Source: Natronobacterium gregoryi SP2
GTDB taxonomy: Archaea > Halobacteriota > Halobacteria > Halobacteriales > Natrialbaceae
NCBI RefSeq assembly: GCF_000230715.2
Contig: NC_019792.1
Coordinates: forward strand, 744,001-808,000
Direction: 5' to 3'
DNA length: 64,000 nucleotides
Shown here: positions 35,316 to 44,145 of the stretch, piece by piece
Position numbering within the stretch: the first letter of the stretch is position 1
Layout of the letters: the number at the start of each line of letters is the position of its first letter
The notes under the pieces: generated by a model
What the model saw: the letters and a program-made list of their open reading frames with translations, nothing else
Told to the model about the DNA's origin: nothing
Database searches by the model: none
Program-made: the position numbers and the translations under genes

Positions 35316-36008
35316 GTGCAACCCCTCGAGGAGGAACTCGAGCAGGCCCGCGAGCTCTCGGTCGACGACCTCGCGGACGCGATCGAGTCGATCGGCTTCG
35401 AGTGTACGCGCTGTGGTGCCTGCTGTACGGGCCACGGCGAGGACGAACACATCGCAACGGCCTTTCCCGACGAGGTGCGGGACCTCGAGTCGGCCGACGG
35501 AGAGAGCGACGCGGTTCCCCCGGCCGAGGACCGCGAGTGGCGCGACGCCGCCCGGCCGATGCCGTACGGCCTCGAGGAGACCGACGAGGGGCTTTCGGGC
35601 GAGACGTTCGAGTGGGCGCTCCAGACCGACGGCTGTGGCGACTGCGTCTTCTACGAGGAAGCCGACGACGGAACGGGAGCCTGCGTCGCTCACGACGACC
35701 GGCCGCTGATCTGTCGGACCTACCCGTTCAGCGTGGCACTTTCGGGAACCAGCCAGCCGATGGGCGAGGCAGTAGACGAAGCTGGCATCGTGCGCGCTCA
35801 CGAGTGCGAGGGACTCGGCCGGAACATCTCTCGTGACGATGCGGCGGAACTCGCACGCACACTCAAAGAGCGTGCCGTCAGAGAACTCGAGGAAGCGATC
35901 GGCGTTCGGGACGAGTACGAACCCACCGATCCCGGGCCGGGCGAGGTCGTCGTCCACGATTCGGAGGGTGCAAAACGGGTCGACGGACGACCACTCGAAG
36001 GAGAGTAG
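35316..36008 (+). CDS. YkgJ-family cysteine-cluster protein
   Basis: A 230-residue protein with a GTG start at VQPLEEELEQ; an earlier in-frame start would overlap the end of the methyltransferase gene. The Zn/Fe cluster cysteines are FECTRCGACCTG (first group), DGCGDCVFYE and GACVAHDDRPLICRTYPF, the family signature. The YkgJ family binds a metal cluster, but its role is unsettled. The C-terminal third is helical. Same strand as the preceding methyltransferase. Confidence 0.8.
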   Translation: MQPLEEELEQARELSVDDLADAIESIGFECTRCGACCTGHGEDEHIATAFPDEVRDLESADGESDAVPPAEDREWRDAARPMPYGLEETDEGLSGETFEWALQTDGCGDCVFYEEADDGTGACVAHDDRPLICRTYPFSVALSGTSQPMGEAVDEAGIVRAHECEGLGRNISRDDAAELARTLKERAVRELEEAIGVRDEYEPTDPGPGEVVVHDSEGAKRVDGRPLEGE

Positions 36009-36011
36009 GTT

Positions 36012-37241
36012 CTACAGAAGCTCTCGTTTCACGAATTTTGCGAGCATCGGGAGGTCGCGAACGCCGAGCAGTTTCGCGATCGCTCGGAAGTTCCCGCTGT
36101 TTGCCTTTGCGAGCGTCTCGTCGTCGAGTCGGTTCAGATCCGCCATCAACTCGTCGTAACGCTCGTTCTCGGCGAGATAGAGCATCTTCGTCATTAGCTG
36201 GCGGTTACTGACGTTCGGCGCGACATCGCGGTGCCACAGCGTCTCGTAGACCTCGAGACTCTCCGCGTTCGGCTCGAGGTCGCCGTGTTTGAGGCAGCTA
36301 TCGGCCGTGGCGGCCGCCGCGCGGCCGGACTTCATGCAGGTATGGATGCCCTCACCCCACAGTGGGTCGACCGTCGGCACGGTATCGCCGATAGCCATGA
36401 ACCGGTCGGTGTGCATCTGTCCCGGCATCTGAATGTGCGCCGAACCGCGGTGTTGCCTGCCTTCGAGTCGTTCGGCGTCGTCGAACCGCGGGTCGGTCTC
36501 GATCCAGTGAGAGATGTAGTCGTCGATCGTGTAGCCGTCCTTGGCGTACCGCTTGTGGTAGGCGTTCTGGATGTAACAGAGACCGACCTTGGCGGTGTCC
36601 TCGCCGGTGTGGAAGATCCAGGAGTAGCCACCGGGTGCGATCTCGTGATCGAGGCGCAGCATCATCGCGTCGTGGAGGTCCGCGAAGCCGGGACGATCGA
36701 CGTCGATACCTTCGAACTCGTACTCGATGCCGATGGCGTGGTTCTCTCGTTTCAGGTCGCTGACACCGAGTTCTTTGGCCAGCGGTGCGCTCGGACCAGT
36801 CGCGTCGACGACGATCTCGCCGTACACCTCCTCGTCGCCGTTGTACTCGACGCCGACGATCTCGCCGTTCTCCATGATCGGCCCCGTCACTCGAGCGTCG
36901 AACCGGTACTCCGCGCCGTCTTCGCGGCTATCCTCGACCAAGAACCGCTTGAAGTCCGCGAACTCGAGGACTGCACCAGGCTGTTCTCGAACGTAGTGAT
37001 CGGTCGGCGACTCGAGGACGACGCTGTCGGTGTACTGCATCACCACGTCGTCCGGAATCCCGAAAGAAGACATCATCGACGGGAAAGTGCCTGCCGTCGA
37101 CTTGTTGCTCTGGCGGGGGAACTCGTCTTCGGACTCGGTCTCGAGGACGACGACGTCGTAGCCTCTCGCTGCGAGATCTCGAGCACACTGGCCGCCGGCG
37201 GGACCGGCACCAGCGATCACTACGTCGTAGCGATCGTTCAT
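36012..37241 (-). CDS. Geranylgeranyl reductase (digeranylgeranylglycerophospholipid reductase) family
   Basis: A 409-residue FAD enzyme that saturates isoprenoid double bonds in archaeal lipids or menaquinone. Signs are the dinucleotide-binding VVIAGAGPAGGQCARDLAARG, RQSNKSTAGTFPSM, DATGPSAPLAKEL and FMAIGDTVPTVDPLWGEGIH (FAD contact) with the family-typical PxxGxG-like C-terminal. Convergent with the upstream YkgJ gene (3-bp gap) and divergent from the regulator at 37405. Confidence 0.85.
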   Translation of the reverse strand: MNDRYDVVIAGAGPAGGQCARDLAARGYDVVVLETESEDEFPRQSNKSTAGTFPSMMSSFGIPDDVVMQYTDSVVLESPTDHYVREQPGAVLEFADFKRFLVEDSREDGAEYRFDARVTGPIMENGEIVGVEYNGDEEVYGEIVVDATGPSAPLAKELGVSDLKRENHAIGIEYEFEGIDVDRPGFADLHDAMMLRLDHEIAPGGYSWIFHTGEDTAKVGLCYIQNAYHKRYAKDGYTIDDYISHWIETDPRFDDAERLEGRQHRGSAHIQMPGQMHTDRFMAIGDTVPTVDPLWGEGIHTCMKSGRAAAATADSCLKHGDLEPNAESLEVYETLWHRDVAPNVSNRQLMTKMLYLAENERYDELMADLNRLDDETLAKANSGNFRAIAKLLGVRDLPMLAKFVKRELL

Positions 37242-37404
37242 GAGTCGAAACTGTCTCGGGTCCTAATTAGTCTGTTCGGTCCAGACCAGCGACAACGGTC
37301 TGTCCGATTCCGGTCGTTTTTCGGCCGACTGAGTGGGGTTCTTCCACACACTGAGACGCTATGGGACCGCGTACCTTTTTTACCGCGGTCGAAAAAGATC
37401 GGGT

Positions 37405-38184
37405 ATGGTCGACGTCCTCGACGACAAGCGGACTGCGACGCGATTCCGAATCCTCGTCCAGATCGCCGAGCGCCAGCCCGCAGTGAGCCAGGGAGAAATC
37501 GCCGGGGAAGTCGGCGTCACGAGCCAAGCAGTCAGCGAGTACATCCGCGAACTCGTCGACGACGGACTCGTCGAGAAAGAGGGGCGGTCCCGCTATCGCG
37601 TCACCAAAGAGGGCGTCGACTGGCTCTTTCAGGCTGCAGGCGACGTTCGCCGGTTCGTCAACCACGTCACCGAAGACGTCCTCGGCGCGGTCGGCGAGGA
37701 CGCCGCTATCGCGGCCGACGACGTCGAGGAAGGCGATATCGTCTCACTGTCCGTCGAGGACGGCCTCCTCCACGCGACCCCCGGCAACGAGGGAACCGCG
37801 ACCGGCGTCGTGACGACCGACGCCGAGGCCGGAGCCGACGTCGGCGTCACCAGCTTCGAGGGCGTCATCGATCTGGAACCCGGCTCGGTGACCGTCCTCC
37901 AGGTACCCGCCGTCAGGAGCGGCGGAAGTCGCGCCGCCGATCCGGAGGCGGTCGCAAAACGGTGTGAAGAGGTCGATCTCGTCGTCGCCACGGGCGTCGA
38001 AGCCGTCGTCACCTGCCACAAGGCAGACATCGAACCGGCCGTCACGTTCGCCGTCGGCGATGTCGCCGCCGCGGCTGCCGAACGCGGTCTTGAGGTCGTC
38101 GCTGTCACGACGGCCGACGCCACCGGCCGAGTCACCGACACGCTACGGGACACCGACGTCTCCTACGAAGTGCTCGAAGCGTAG
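37405..38184 (+). CDS. MarR/TrmB-like winged-helix regulator with a ligand-binding-like C-terminus
   Basis: A 259-residue protein. Residues about 8-70 form a winged helix: VSQGEIAGEVGVTSQAVSEY as recognition region and RYRVTKEGVDWLF as wing. The remaining 180 residues are alternating alpha/beta and lack membrane segments, with ATGVEAVVTCHKADIEPAV and VVAVTTADATGRV as repeated-looking motifs. Haloarchaeal regulators of this architecture are annotated as DUF7839-type. A TATA-like stretch (GTACCTTTTTTACC near 37370) precedes it. Divergent from the geranylgeranyl reductase and may control it (inference). Confidence 0.75.
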   Translation: MVDVLDDKRTATRFRILVQIAERQPAVSQGEIAGEVGVTSQAVSEYIRELVDDGLVEKEGRSRYRVTKEGVDWLFQAAGDVRRFVNHVTEDVLGAVGEDAAIAADDVEEGDIVSLSVEDGLLHATPGNEGTATGVVTTDAEAGADVGVTSFEGVIDLEPGSVTVLQVPAVRSGGSRAADPEAVAKRCEEVDLVVATGVEAVVTCHKADIEPAVTFAVGDVAAAAAERGLEVVAVTTADATGRVTDTLRDTDVSYEVLEA

Positions 38185-38241
38185 CGTCGTCGCACGTCAC
38201 GGTCGGACAGTCACGTCACAAGCAGCGTTCTCGAGACCCGC

Positions 38242-39600
38242 TCACTCGCGTATCTCGACCGCGACTCGTTCGCCCGATCGAATCGCTCCCTCCATGAACC
38301 CACGTCCCTCGAGTGCCGTCTCCGAGCCGGCCCAGTAGACGCCGTCGACGGGTTCGCGGAGCACAGCACCACAAGACGTCAGCGTTCCCGGCGTCATCAC
38401 GGCGTTGTACCCGCCCGTCGACCATCGCGTCGTCGACCACGGCTCGTCGACGTACTCGAGCGGGTCTGCCGCCTTCGGTCCGACGTACCGTTCGAGTTCG
38501 GCCAGCACCCGTTCTCGACGCTCGGACACCGGTCGGTCGCTCCACTCGAGTGCGTCGGCACCGGCGATAAACGCCACCAGAAGCCCGCTATCACCGTTGG
38601 GGAGCGTCCCGTCCGCGACTTCGGACACAACGCCGTCTGCCGCCAGCACCGATCCCGAATATCCGTCACTCCGCCAGAACGGCTCCTCGTACGCGGCGAT
38701 ACACTTGACAACCGACCCCATCGGCATCCGCTGTCCCAGTCCTCGACGACGGGCTGGCAGCGGCGGTTCGTGATCGATGTTGCCGACCAGTGGCTGCGGG
38801 ATGGCGACGACCGCGTTCGACACCGCGTACGTCCCGTCGTCCGTCTCGAGCGTTACCCCGTCGCCGCGCCGATCGATCCGCCGAACCGGCTCGCCCAGTC
38901 GGACCACGTCACCGAGTTCCGCGGCCAACCCCCTCGAGAGCTGGTGAGTGCTGCCGGCAAGCCGGTACTCCTGTGTGGCACTGACCGAATCGGACGCCAT
39001 CTCGAGTCCGCCGGCGGCGTTGACGGCCGTCAGAAAGTACAGTAGCGAAATCTCGCTCGGCTCGACGGTGAATTCGGCGCGGACGAACGCGTCGAACGTC
39101 TGGCGTGCAACCTCGGTCTCCATCGTCTCTCGCTTCCAAGACTCGAGAGTCGTCGCGTCCCACGCATCGGCGTCAGGTACCTCGTGGGGCGTCTCGCGGG
39201 GAACGCCGTCACGGAGCGACTCGATCCGGTCGGCAGCCTCGCGCAGCTCCGTAGCCGATTCAGACGGGAGCGCCTGGAACCGATCCCCGTGATCGAACAC
39301 GTCGCCCGTCACGGCAACTCGATCGAGCCCCGAACCGTACTGCTCACAGAGTTCGAGATCGAACTCCTCGACTAACTCGAGGACACGGTCGTGCTCCGCT
39401 CCGATCCACTCCGCGCCGCGGTCGATCGTGTCACCGGTCGACAACGATCCGCCGATCGTACGCCCGCCGACGCGATCCCTGGCCTCGAGGACGACTACGT
39501 CCAGTCCCGCCCCAGTCAGTTCCCGTGCCGCCGTCAAGCCAGCGAGCCCCGCACCGACGATCCCGACATCGTACTGCTCCGTGTCCCAAATCTCGTTCAT
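38242..39600 (-). CDS. Flavin monoamine-oxidase-type FAD oxidoreductase
   Basis: A 452-residue enzyme. The FAD motif VGIVGAGLAGLTAARELTGA is followed by VVVLEARDRVGGRT, the amine-oxidase GG motif, and RGAEWIGAEHDRVLELV. The C-terminal FAD contact is VYWAGSETALEGRGFMEGAI, and a Trp/Tyr-rich stretch TTRWSTGGYNAVM sits before it. Substrates in the family are amines, carotenoids or protoporphyrinogen; the substrate cannot be inferred. The gene stands alone. Confidence 0.85.
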   Translation of the reverse strand: MNEIWDTEQYDVGIVGAGLAGLTAARELTGAGLDVVVLEARDRVGGRTIGGSLSTGDTIDRGAEWIGAEHDRVLELVEEFDLELCEQYGSGLDRVAVTGDVFDHGDRFQALPSESATELREAADRIESLRDGVPRETPHEVPDADAWDATTLESWKRETMETEVARQTFDAFVRAEFTVEPSEISLLYFLTAVNAAGGLEMASDSVSATQEYRLAGSTHQLSRGLAAELGDVVRLGEPVRRIDRRGDGVTLETDDGTYAVSNAVVAIPQPLVGNIDHEPPLPARRRGLGQRMPMGSVVKCIAAYEEPFWRSDGYSGSVLAADGVVSEVADGTLPNGDSGLLVAFIAGADALEWSDRPVSERRERVLAELERYVGPKAADPLEYVDEPWSTTRWSTGGYNAVMTPGTLTSCGAVLREPVDGVYWAGSETALEGRGFMEGAIRSGERVAVEIRE

Positions 39601-39667
39601 ACCGTCGTTTACAGCAGGCGAGAAAATAGTGACACGGATTGTTCCTGAGACGGCTCACAGACGCCGA

Positions 39668-39868
39668 TCACTCGCATCGACACCGCTCGAGTCTCCGCAG
39701 CCGCTCGATTCGCACTCCGGTCGAGAGACGTGTCGACGAACGCCACTCGAGCACTCGCCGGCCCCGGAGCCGGATCGGTGCGACGACGCGATCTCCGACC
39801 AGATCGACGATCCAGAACCGCTGCTCGTCGTCCCCAGAATCGCGCTCGCGAGTTCGCCGTCGCTCCAC
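39668..39868 (-). CDS. Doubtful 66-residue protein
   Basis: The frame begins MERRRTRERDSGDDEQRFWI and ends RLRRLERCRCE; G/C-rich third positions and a plausible hydrophobic core (RFWIVDLVGDRVVAP) suggest coding, but the arginine content is high for a haloarchaeal protein and there is no known relative. It lies between the oxidoreductase gene and a CTAG-bounded repeat. Confidence 0.35.
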   Translation of the reverse strand: MERRRTRERDSGDDEQRFWIVDLVGDRVVAPIRLRGRRVLEWRSSTRLSTGVRIERLRRLERCRCE

Positions 39869-39890
39869 CTTCCGTCACTGGTGCTTCTGC

Positions 39891-39980
39891 CACTAGTGGC
39901 GGGCCAAGCCTGCACTGATGGGTCGAATCTGGCGGTGTCGCTCGATTCGACCCGTCAGTCGACGGTTGGGACGGTACTAG
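39891..39980 (-). repeat. CTAG-bounded hairpin module B, copy 2 (inverted)
   Basis: CACTAGTGGCGGGCCAAGCC, then GATGGGTCGAATC and GATTCGACCCGTCAGTC, and GGTACTAG at the end: the reverse complement of the module at 5757. It shares the end CTAG with module C. Confidence 0.8.
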
Positions 39981-40086
39981 TAGCGTCCCAAGTCTACTCT
40001 GACTAGTGCGCTCTACTTCTGATCGAGAATCGTGATCGGTTTGGGCCAACTCCCAACTAGTCGGTCCACGCTCAGGATGGTACTAC
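39979..40086 (+). repeat. CTAG-bounded hairpin module C, copy 1
   Basis: It begins CTAGTAGCGTCCCAAGTC and contains CTGATCGAGAATCGTGATCG and AACTAGTCGGTCC before ending GGATGGTACTA. A second copy lies at 44228. Internal CTAG sites may mark nested insertions. Confidence 0.8.
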
Positions 40087-40257
40087 TCCCCACCTTCCCG
40101 CTCGGCGTCTTCAGTACCGAACCGCTCCTCGAGTCTTTCGAACCACGTTCGAACCATCCTGCCAGCCCGTCGTCGGTCCGGTGTCGGCGTCATACCCTCC
40201 CGCCGAACGGATAGAGACAACCATTTCGGAACCGAAAACGGACGGAACTGGCGCGAA

Positions 40258-40299
40258 GACGTAACGTGACGTGACGTGACGTGACGTAACGTGACGTGA
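40258..40299. repeat. Eight-fold GACGT tandem repeat
   Basis: The 5-bp unit GACGT (twice as AACGT) is repeated eight times in a row. Expected to vary in length by slippage; no function evident. Confidence 0.85.
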
Positions 40300-40329
40300 G
40301 CAAGATACCGACCGACAGCGCGCCAGCGA

Positions 40330-41100
40330 TCAGCCGATGTACCGAAGGTCGTCGTCCGTCGGCATCTGCTGTTGTTGCTGTTGCTGTTCCATCTCCTGGA
40401 TCTTCCCGATCACGTCTTCCATCTCGTCGGCTCGCTCGTCCAGAGTCTCGTAGTCGAGGTCGAACGCGAGCAGTTCCTCGAGAACCTCGAGAACCGCCCG
40501 CGCACTCTTGGGATCGACGAGATAGCCACTGGTCTCACCCATCAGGCAGGCTACGTCGAAGCCACGGCGTTCACCGAGTCCGAGCAAGAGCCCTGAGATA
40601 CCCACGATGCCGCCCGCCGGTTCGTCCTCGCGGAACTCGACGCCAACCTCCTCGAGGTCGTCGCGCAACGACTCGTTGCCGACGGCACCGACGACCGCGT
40701 ACTCGTCGATGAGCTCGCCGGTCGGGACGCCGCCGAGCGCGAACGCCTCCGACGCGCCGAACTCCTCGGCCACGTCGAGAAACGCCGTCGTCAACAGGTA
40801 GTGACCGTCGTTGGTCTGTGCCTGATGGTCGCCAGTCAGAACCAAGAGGTCACGACCCTCGGGAACGGAGACGGCGTGGATCTCCGCACAGGTCAATTCC
40901 GAGATGCCGTCTTCGACGGTGACCTGTGGCGGAAACTCCCGAGAGTAGAGCCGCCGAACGAGCGTGCTCTCCCCCTCGAGTTCCTCGAGTAAGTGGTCGA
41001 CCGCAAGCTTGCCGACGTGACCGACGCCGGGCAACCCTTCGACGAGCACTGGATCGTCCAGTTGCACCTCCGCAACCGCGTCGATCTCGAGTTCGTCCAT
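40330..41100 (-). CDS. PAC2-family proteasome assembly chaperone
   Basis: A 256-residue cytoplasmic protein. PAC2 features are LVEGLPGVGHVGKLAVDHL near residue 20, VLTGDHQAQTNDGHYLL, TGELIDEYAVVGA and LLGLGERRGFDVACLMGET. Archaeal PAC2 proteins resemble PbaA/PbaB and eukaryotic proteasome assembly chaperones. The C-terminal tail has seven consecutive Gln (MEQQQQQQQ) encoded by CAG/CAA-type repeats, then DDDLRYIG, a terminal hydrophobic-Tyr-like end; HbYX-like motifs at this place could bind proteasome (inference). It is the last gene of the L44e-S27e-aIF2-Nop10 operon. Confidence 0.88.
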   Translation of the reverse strand: MDELEIDAVAEVQLDDPVLVEGLPGVGHVGKLAVDHLLEELEGESTLVRRLYSREFPPQVTVEDGISELTCAEIHAVSVPEGRDLLVLTGDHQAQTNDGHYLLTTAFLDVAEEFGASEAFALGGVPTGELIDEYAVVGAVGNESLRDDLEEVGVEFREDEPAGGIVGISGLLLGLGERRGFDVACLMGETSGYLVDPKSARAVLEVLEELLAFDLDYETLDERADEMEDVIGKIQEMEQQQQQQQMPTDDDLRYIG

Positions 41101-41107
41101 ACCCGTA

Positions 41108-41287
41108 TCAGCGATTGCGACGCTTAAGAGACCGTCGGTACTCGCCGTACGGGTCTTCGGGGTCGAACGGCGCGGGCGCACTGTTCTCGGCGTCAGCGCC
41201 ACACTCTGGACAGTCAGACGAAAGGGTATACACCGGGCGGTCGTGTCGCTCGCGCCACGCCGAACACACCCGGATGTCTGCTTTCAT
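41108..41287 (-). CDS. nop10: H/ACA RNP protein Nop10
   Basis: A 59-residue protein of the pseudouridine-guiding H/ACA particle. It reads [20 protein letters not shown], then [20 protein letters not shown] and [15 protein letters not shown]. The zinc motif is C-x(n)-CPEC, and the P-x-D-P-Y-x-x-Y-R-R tail is the Cbf5-binding signature. Its ATG overlaps the aIF2 alpha stop (ATGA), and the PAC2 gene starts 7 bp after its end. It is shorter than common gene-calling cutoffs. Confidence 0.93.
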   Translation of the reverse strand: MKADIRVCSAWRERHDRPVYTLSSDCPECGADAENSAPAPFDPEDPYGEYRRSLKRRNR

Positions 41288-42084
41288 TCCTCGTCAGTGC
41301 GACGCTCGCGGTGGTATTCGCCCTCGCCACCCTCGTTTTCGATCGCGGCGATAGCGCGATCCGCACTTTCCTCGAGTTGGGACTCGGCGGTCTTGTAGTT
41401 GGGCGCTTGCACCTTGATGCGGTACTCGGGTGCGCCGACGTAGCTGACCTCGAGGTCGACCTCGGCCGGAACGTCACCGTTGCCCCCCGCTGCCGTGAGC
41501 GCCTCACGGATGCCGTCGACGCCAGACGGCGACGGATTCTCGAGGTCAACGTAGCCGGTGACGTTGACGTACGGCACCGAGACATTCTCGCGAGCCGTCT
41601 CGACGATCGAATCACAGACGTCGGATTCGAGGTCGGCGTCCTCGAGAGCTTCGTCGCCGTGGATCGCCGCCTGCTTGAAGCCCTGGTAGAGACCTCCGTG
41701 AGCAGCGATCAGTTCGTTCGCGACGACCGTGTACGTCTCGTCGTCGACGTCGTCGCCCAGCGCGAGTTCCATCCAATTGTCGGCCTTCTGTTCGTTTTTC
41801 CACTGCTGGATCTTCTCGGAGCGCTGGTGGTCGTTGACGTCTTTCAACGAGAGGTCGATCTGCTGGGACTCCTCGTCGACGTCTAAGACCTTACAGACGA
41901 CGATCTGGCCCTCGCGGACGTGGTCGCGGACGTTCTTGATCCATCCGCTGGCGACCTCCGAGATGTGGATGAGACCGCGCTTGTCCTCGTACTCCTCGAG
42001 ATCGACGAAGACACCGAAATCTTCTATCTCGTCGATCTTCCCGACGACGAGCGTGCCGGGATCGGGCCAGCCGCTGTATTTCAT
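41284..42084 (-). CDS. eif2a: Translation initiation factor aIF2 alpha subunit
   Basis: A 266-residue subunit of archaeal aIF2, which brings initiator tRNA to the ribosome. The N-terminal S1 domain is [20 protein letters not shown] with [20 protein letters not shown]; the helical domain and the C-terminal alpha/beta domain ([20 protein letters not shown]) follow. Standard length. It overlaps both S27e and nop10 by a few bases, so the operon is translationally coupled. Confidence 0.95.
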   Translation of the reverse strand: MKYSGWPDPGTLVVGKIDEIEDFGVFVDLEEYEDKRGLIHISEVASGWIKNVRDHVREGQIVVCKVLDVDEESQQIDLSLKDVNDHQRSEKIQQWKNEQKADNWMELALGDDVDDETYTVVANELIAAHGGLYQGFKQAAIHGDEALEDADLESDVCDSIVETARENVSVPYVNVTGYVDLENPSPSGVDGIREALTAAGGNGDVPAEVDLEVSYVGAPEYRIKVQAPNYKTAESQLEESADRAIAAIENEGGEGEYHRERRTDEE

Positions 42085-42254
42085 CGTGATTCGACCGTTT
42101 CTACGATCTCGTGGTCGATCTCGGCTTTGCCACCAGTCGGTCGGGCAAGCGTCGTCCCGCAGACGGCACAGGCGACCTCCGTAGAGGCTTTTCCGAAGAC
42201 GGTCTGTTCGTTCTCACAGTCGCTGCATCGGACACTGTAGAAATTTCCTGACAT
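42081..42254 (-). CDS. rps27e: 30S ribosomal protein S27e
   Basis: A 57-residue zinc ribbon: [20 protein letters not shown] followed by [15 protein letters not shown]. The Cys-x2-Cys pairs bind zinc. Start chosen at [10 protein letters not shown], 5 bp after L44e ends; the upstream in-frame codons would overlap the L44e gene. Confidence 0.93.
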   Translation of the reverse strand: MSGNFYSVRCSDCENEQTVFGKASTEVACAVCGTTLARPTGGKAEIDHEIVETVESR

Positions 42255-42259
42255 CGTAA

Positions 42260-42541
42260 TCACTCCTGGAACTCGAGTCGGCCGGTACGCCATCCCTCGC
42301 GGAGGTGGGCTTTGCCACACTCGCTGCAGCGGTACTTGAGGTCGGTCTTCTTGGTGGGCTTCTCGCCAGCCGGCACCTTCGAGAACCGACCGGAGTTACC
42401 GATGCTCGAGGTGTGTCGTTTGGTACGACGAGCGTCCCATTTCATTCCCGAGGAACGGCCGGTCCGGGCCTTCTCGACTTCGTGTTCGTGGTGTTCGTTA
42501 CAGTGCGGGCAGTACGTATTGAATCGGCGTGGCATCTGCAT
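42260..42541 (-). CDS. rpl44e: 50S ribosomal protein L44e
   Basis: A 93-residue zinc ribosomal protein. [20 protein letters not shown] opens with the first Cys pair, [16 protein letters not shown]-type (here [20 protein letters not shown]) carries the second. It is the first gene of the operon leading to aIF2 alpha. Confidence 0.95.
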   Translation of the reverse strand: MQMPRRFNTYCPHCNEHHEHEVEKARTGRSSGMKWDARRTKRHTSSIGNSGRFSKVPAGEKPTKKTDLKYRCSECGKAHLREGWRTGRLEFQE

Positions 42542-42706
42542 GGTTATCTCACTTGCCGTGGCCTAAGACGGGGCTGTTTAAAACCCGTTTGGTTCGCCGC
42601 CGTCCCGTGGTGATCTCTCGGTGCAATGACGAAAGTCAGTGTCGTCGCTCGAGCTGTCCGTAGCACGTTCGAAGCGTTTAATCGTTTCTCCGACAAACGG
42701 CGGGAT

Positions 42707-42973
42707 ATGAAACGGCTCATCATTCGCGGCGATCCCGGTATCCGAAAAGGAGCCATCGTCGAACACGAGGGGGAGGAACTGTTCTGTTTCGGGATCAGCC
42801 GCAACGGCGAGTGGCACGGCCCCGAGACGGTCCAGCTCTGGTGCACCGTCGGTGCGGAGTCCGAGTTCGAGGATTTCGAGAAACAGAACTACGTTCCGCA
42901 CTTTCTCGACGTCGAGCGCGTCGACGCCGAAGAGGTCGACGTCGTTCGCCCCAGCGGCGACCTCGCGGTCTGA
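42707..42973 (+). CDS. HAH_0734-family protein
   Basis: An 88-residue protein, MKRLIIRGDPGIRKGAIVEH to the end RPSGDLAV. This short family is widespread and nearly invariant in haloarchaea and of unknown role; the blocks ELFCFGISRNGEWHGPE and WCTVGAESEFEDFE are typical. It is divergent from the L44e operon. The start is set at this ATG, since an upstream in-frame one precedes a non-conserved stretch. Confidence 0.85.
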   Translation: MKRLIIRGDPGIRKGAIVEHEGEELFCFGISRNGEWHGPETVQLWCTVGAESEFEDFEKQNYVPHFLDVERVDAEEVDVVRPSGDLAV

Positions 42974-43178
42974 TCGGTCGGTTCGCCAACTCTCTGTTGG
43001 CGGCGACCGGCTTCGAACTCGCGCGTGGGGCCGTTCGGGCGCGCCGCGGCGCGAAACGTATATTGGGTCAGAGAAAGAGAGCACAGTCCCGACTCCACGT
43101 GACACTGTCGAAACGAACGCGCGAAGCGACGATAACCGACCACCTCGTCAGTGACGTGAGCTCCACACGGACCCGACG

Positions 43179-43625
43179 ATGACTGATTCGCTCCTCGAAG
43201 CAACTCGGGCGCGCGCTCGAGCACTCGTCTCGGTCACCCGATTCGGTCAGTTCGCTGGCGTCGGCGTCGTCGGTGCGACAGTCGACAACGGCGTCTTGCT
43301 GGTACTGGTCGAGCTCGCCGAGATGGGGTTTATTACCGCGAAGGGCGTCGCCTGGGTGATCGCAATCGCGGTCATCTTCGGTATCAACGAAGCGTGGACG
43401 TTCTCGACGTTCGGCGGGACGTCTCTCCGGGCGTTGCTTGAGCGACTCTCGCGATCGTATACGGTTCGGTTCAGCGGGTTTCTCGTCACGCTCGCTGTGT
43501 ATACGGCGTTGATCGAGTTCCTCGCTGTCTGGTATCTGCTTGCGAACGTGATCGGTATCGGCGTCGGCTTCATTGTCAATTACACTTTCGAGAGCCTCTT
43601 TACGTGGAAGGTTCACCGAGAGTAG
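43179..43625 (+). CDS. GtrA-family membrane protein
   Basis: A 148-residue, four-helix protein of the GtrA family (bactoprenol/polyprenyl-linked glucose flippase-type). Helices are GVGVVGATVDNGVLLVLVEL, AKGVAWVIAIAVIFGINEA, FSGFLVTLAVYTALIEFLAV and YLLANVIGIGVGFIVNYTFE with the family-typical N-E-x-W-T-F (NEAWTFST) and the terminal R(F/Y)W-like LFTWKVH. In haloarchaea, it may flip dolichol-linked sugars (inference). Its end is about 65 bp from the tRNA. Confidence 0.85.
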   Translation: MTDSLLEATRARARALVSVTRFGQFAGVGVVGATVDNGVLLVLVELAEMGFITAKGVAWVIAIAVIFGINEAWTFSTFGGTSLRALLERLSRSYTVRFSGFLVTLAVYTALIEFLAVWYLLANVIGIGVGFIVNYTFESLFTWKVHRE

Positions 43626-43691
43626 CGTGAGAAACCCGCACACGGCAGCGGAATCACAATCCTTAACTAGTGCACCCGGTTATGAAGAGAT

Positions 43692-43766
43692 AGCGGGATG
43701 GGATAGCCAGGAGATTCCGGCGGGCTCATAACCCGCAGACCGGTAGTTCAAATCTACCTCCCGCTA
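43692..43766 (+). tRNA. Initiator tRNA-Met (CAT)
   Basis: A 75-nt cloverleaf: the acceptor arms AGCGGGA / TCCCGCT pair with an A1:U72 pair, the anticodon stem-loop GCGGGCTCATAACCCGC has the three G:C pairs of initiator tRNAs, and the T-arm is GGTAGTTCAAATCTACC. No intron and no encoded CCA; an A discriminator ends the gene. A1:U72 plus GGG/CCC identifies the initiator rather than elongator Met. Confidence 0.95.
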
Positions 43767-44036
43767 CTTTTCACGAACTCAACAACGAGCACCGATCGGA
43801 GCGCGGTGCCAGTCTCGACGTCGGAAACGACGCCGAGTAGGTTCGAACGAGAGCCAGTCGTGAGCGCAACGAACGGGGGTAACGTAGGCTGTCCCTTCTG
43901 CGACGTTTTGACGCGACCGAAAACGAAACACACAGTGACGAGTGCCGTGACCGTCGTGAATTGTTCACTGCTCGATCGAGCTGTGGTGGACCAACTGTAT
44001 TACTGGGACGACATCGGTCGTCCCGGCCGGTTCGGC

Positions 44037-44069
44037 CTATCATACGGTTTGCTGTCAGTCATGTACCGT
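44037..44069. repeat. TGATACGG-type palindromic repeat, half copy
   Basis: Only one arm, ATCATACGGTTTGCTGTCAG followed by TCATGTACCG, is present; it runs straight into module B, as at 14256-14395. Confidence 0.7.
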
Positions 44070-44071
44070 GC

Positions 44072-44145
44072 CACCGTCGACTGACGGGTCGAATCGAGCC
44101 ACACCGCCAGATTCGACCCATCAGTGCAGGCTTGGCCCGTCACTA
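44072..44145 (+). repeat. CTAG-bounded hairpin module B, copy 3
   Basis: CACCGTCGACTGACGGGTCG to GGCCCGTCACTAG, near-identical to the module at 5757 but without its first CTAG. Confidence 0.8.

Larger units (their letters stand above)
39601..40329. other. Intergenic region, 729 bp
   Basis: It contains the doubtful 66-residue frame, modules B and C (39891-40086) and the GACGT repeat (40258-40299). The remainder shows no gene. Confidence 0.6.

Noticed and set aside
39428-40006. 192-residue plus-strand frame through module B
   Set aside because: It overlaps the oxidoreductase gene antisense and reads through the repeat; no protein-like features.
43806-44084. 92-residue plus-strand frame behind the tRNA
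   Set aside because: No haloarchaeal codon bias, no domain, and its end runs through repeat units.
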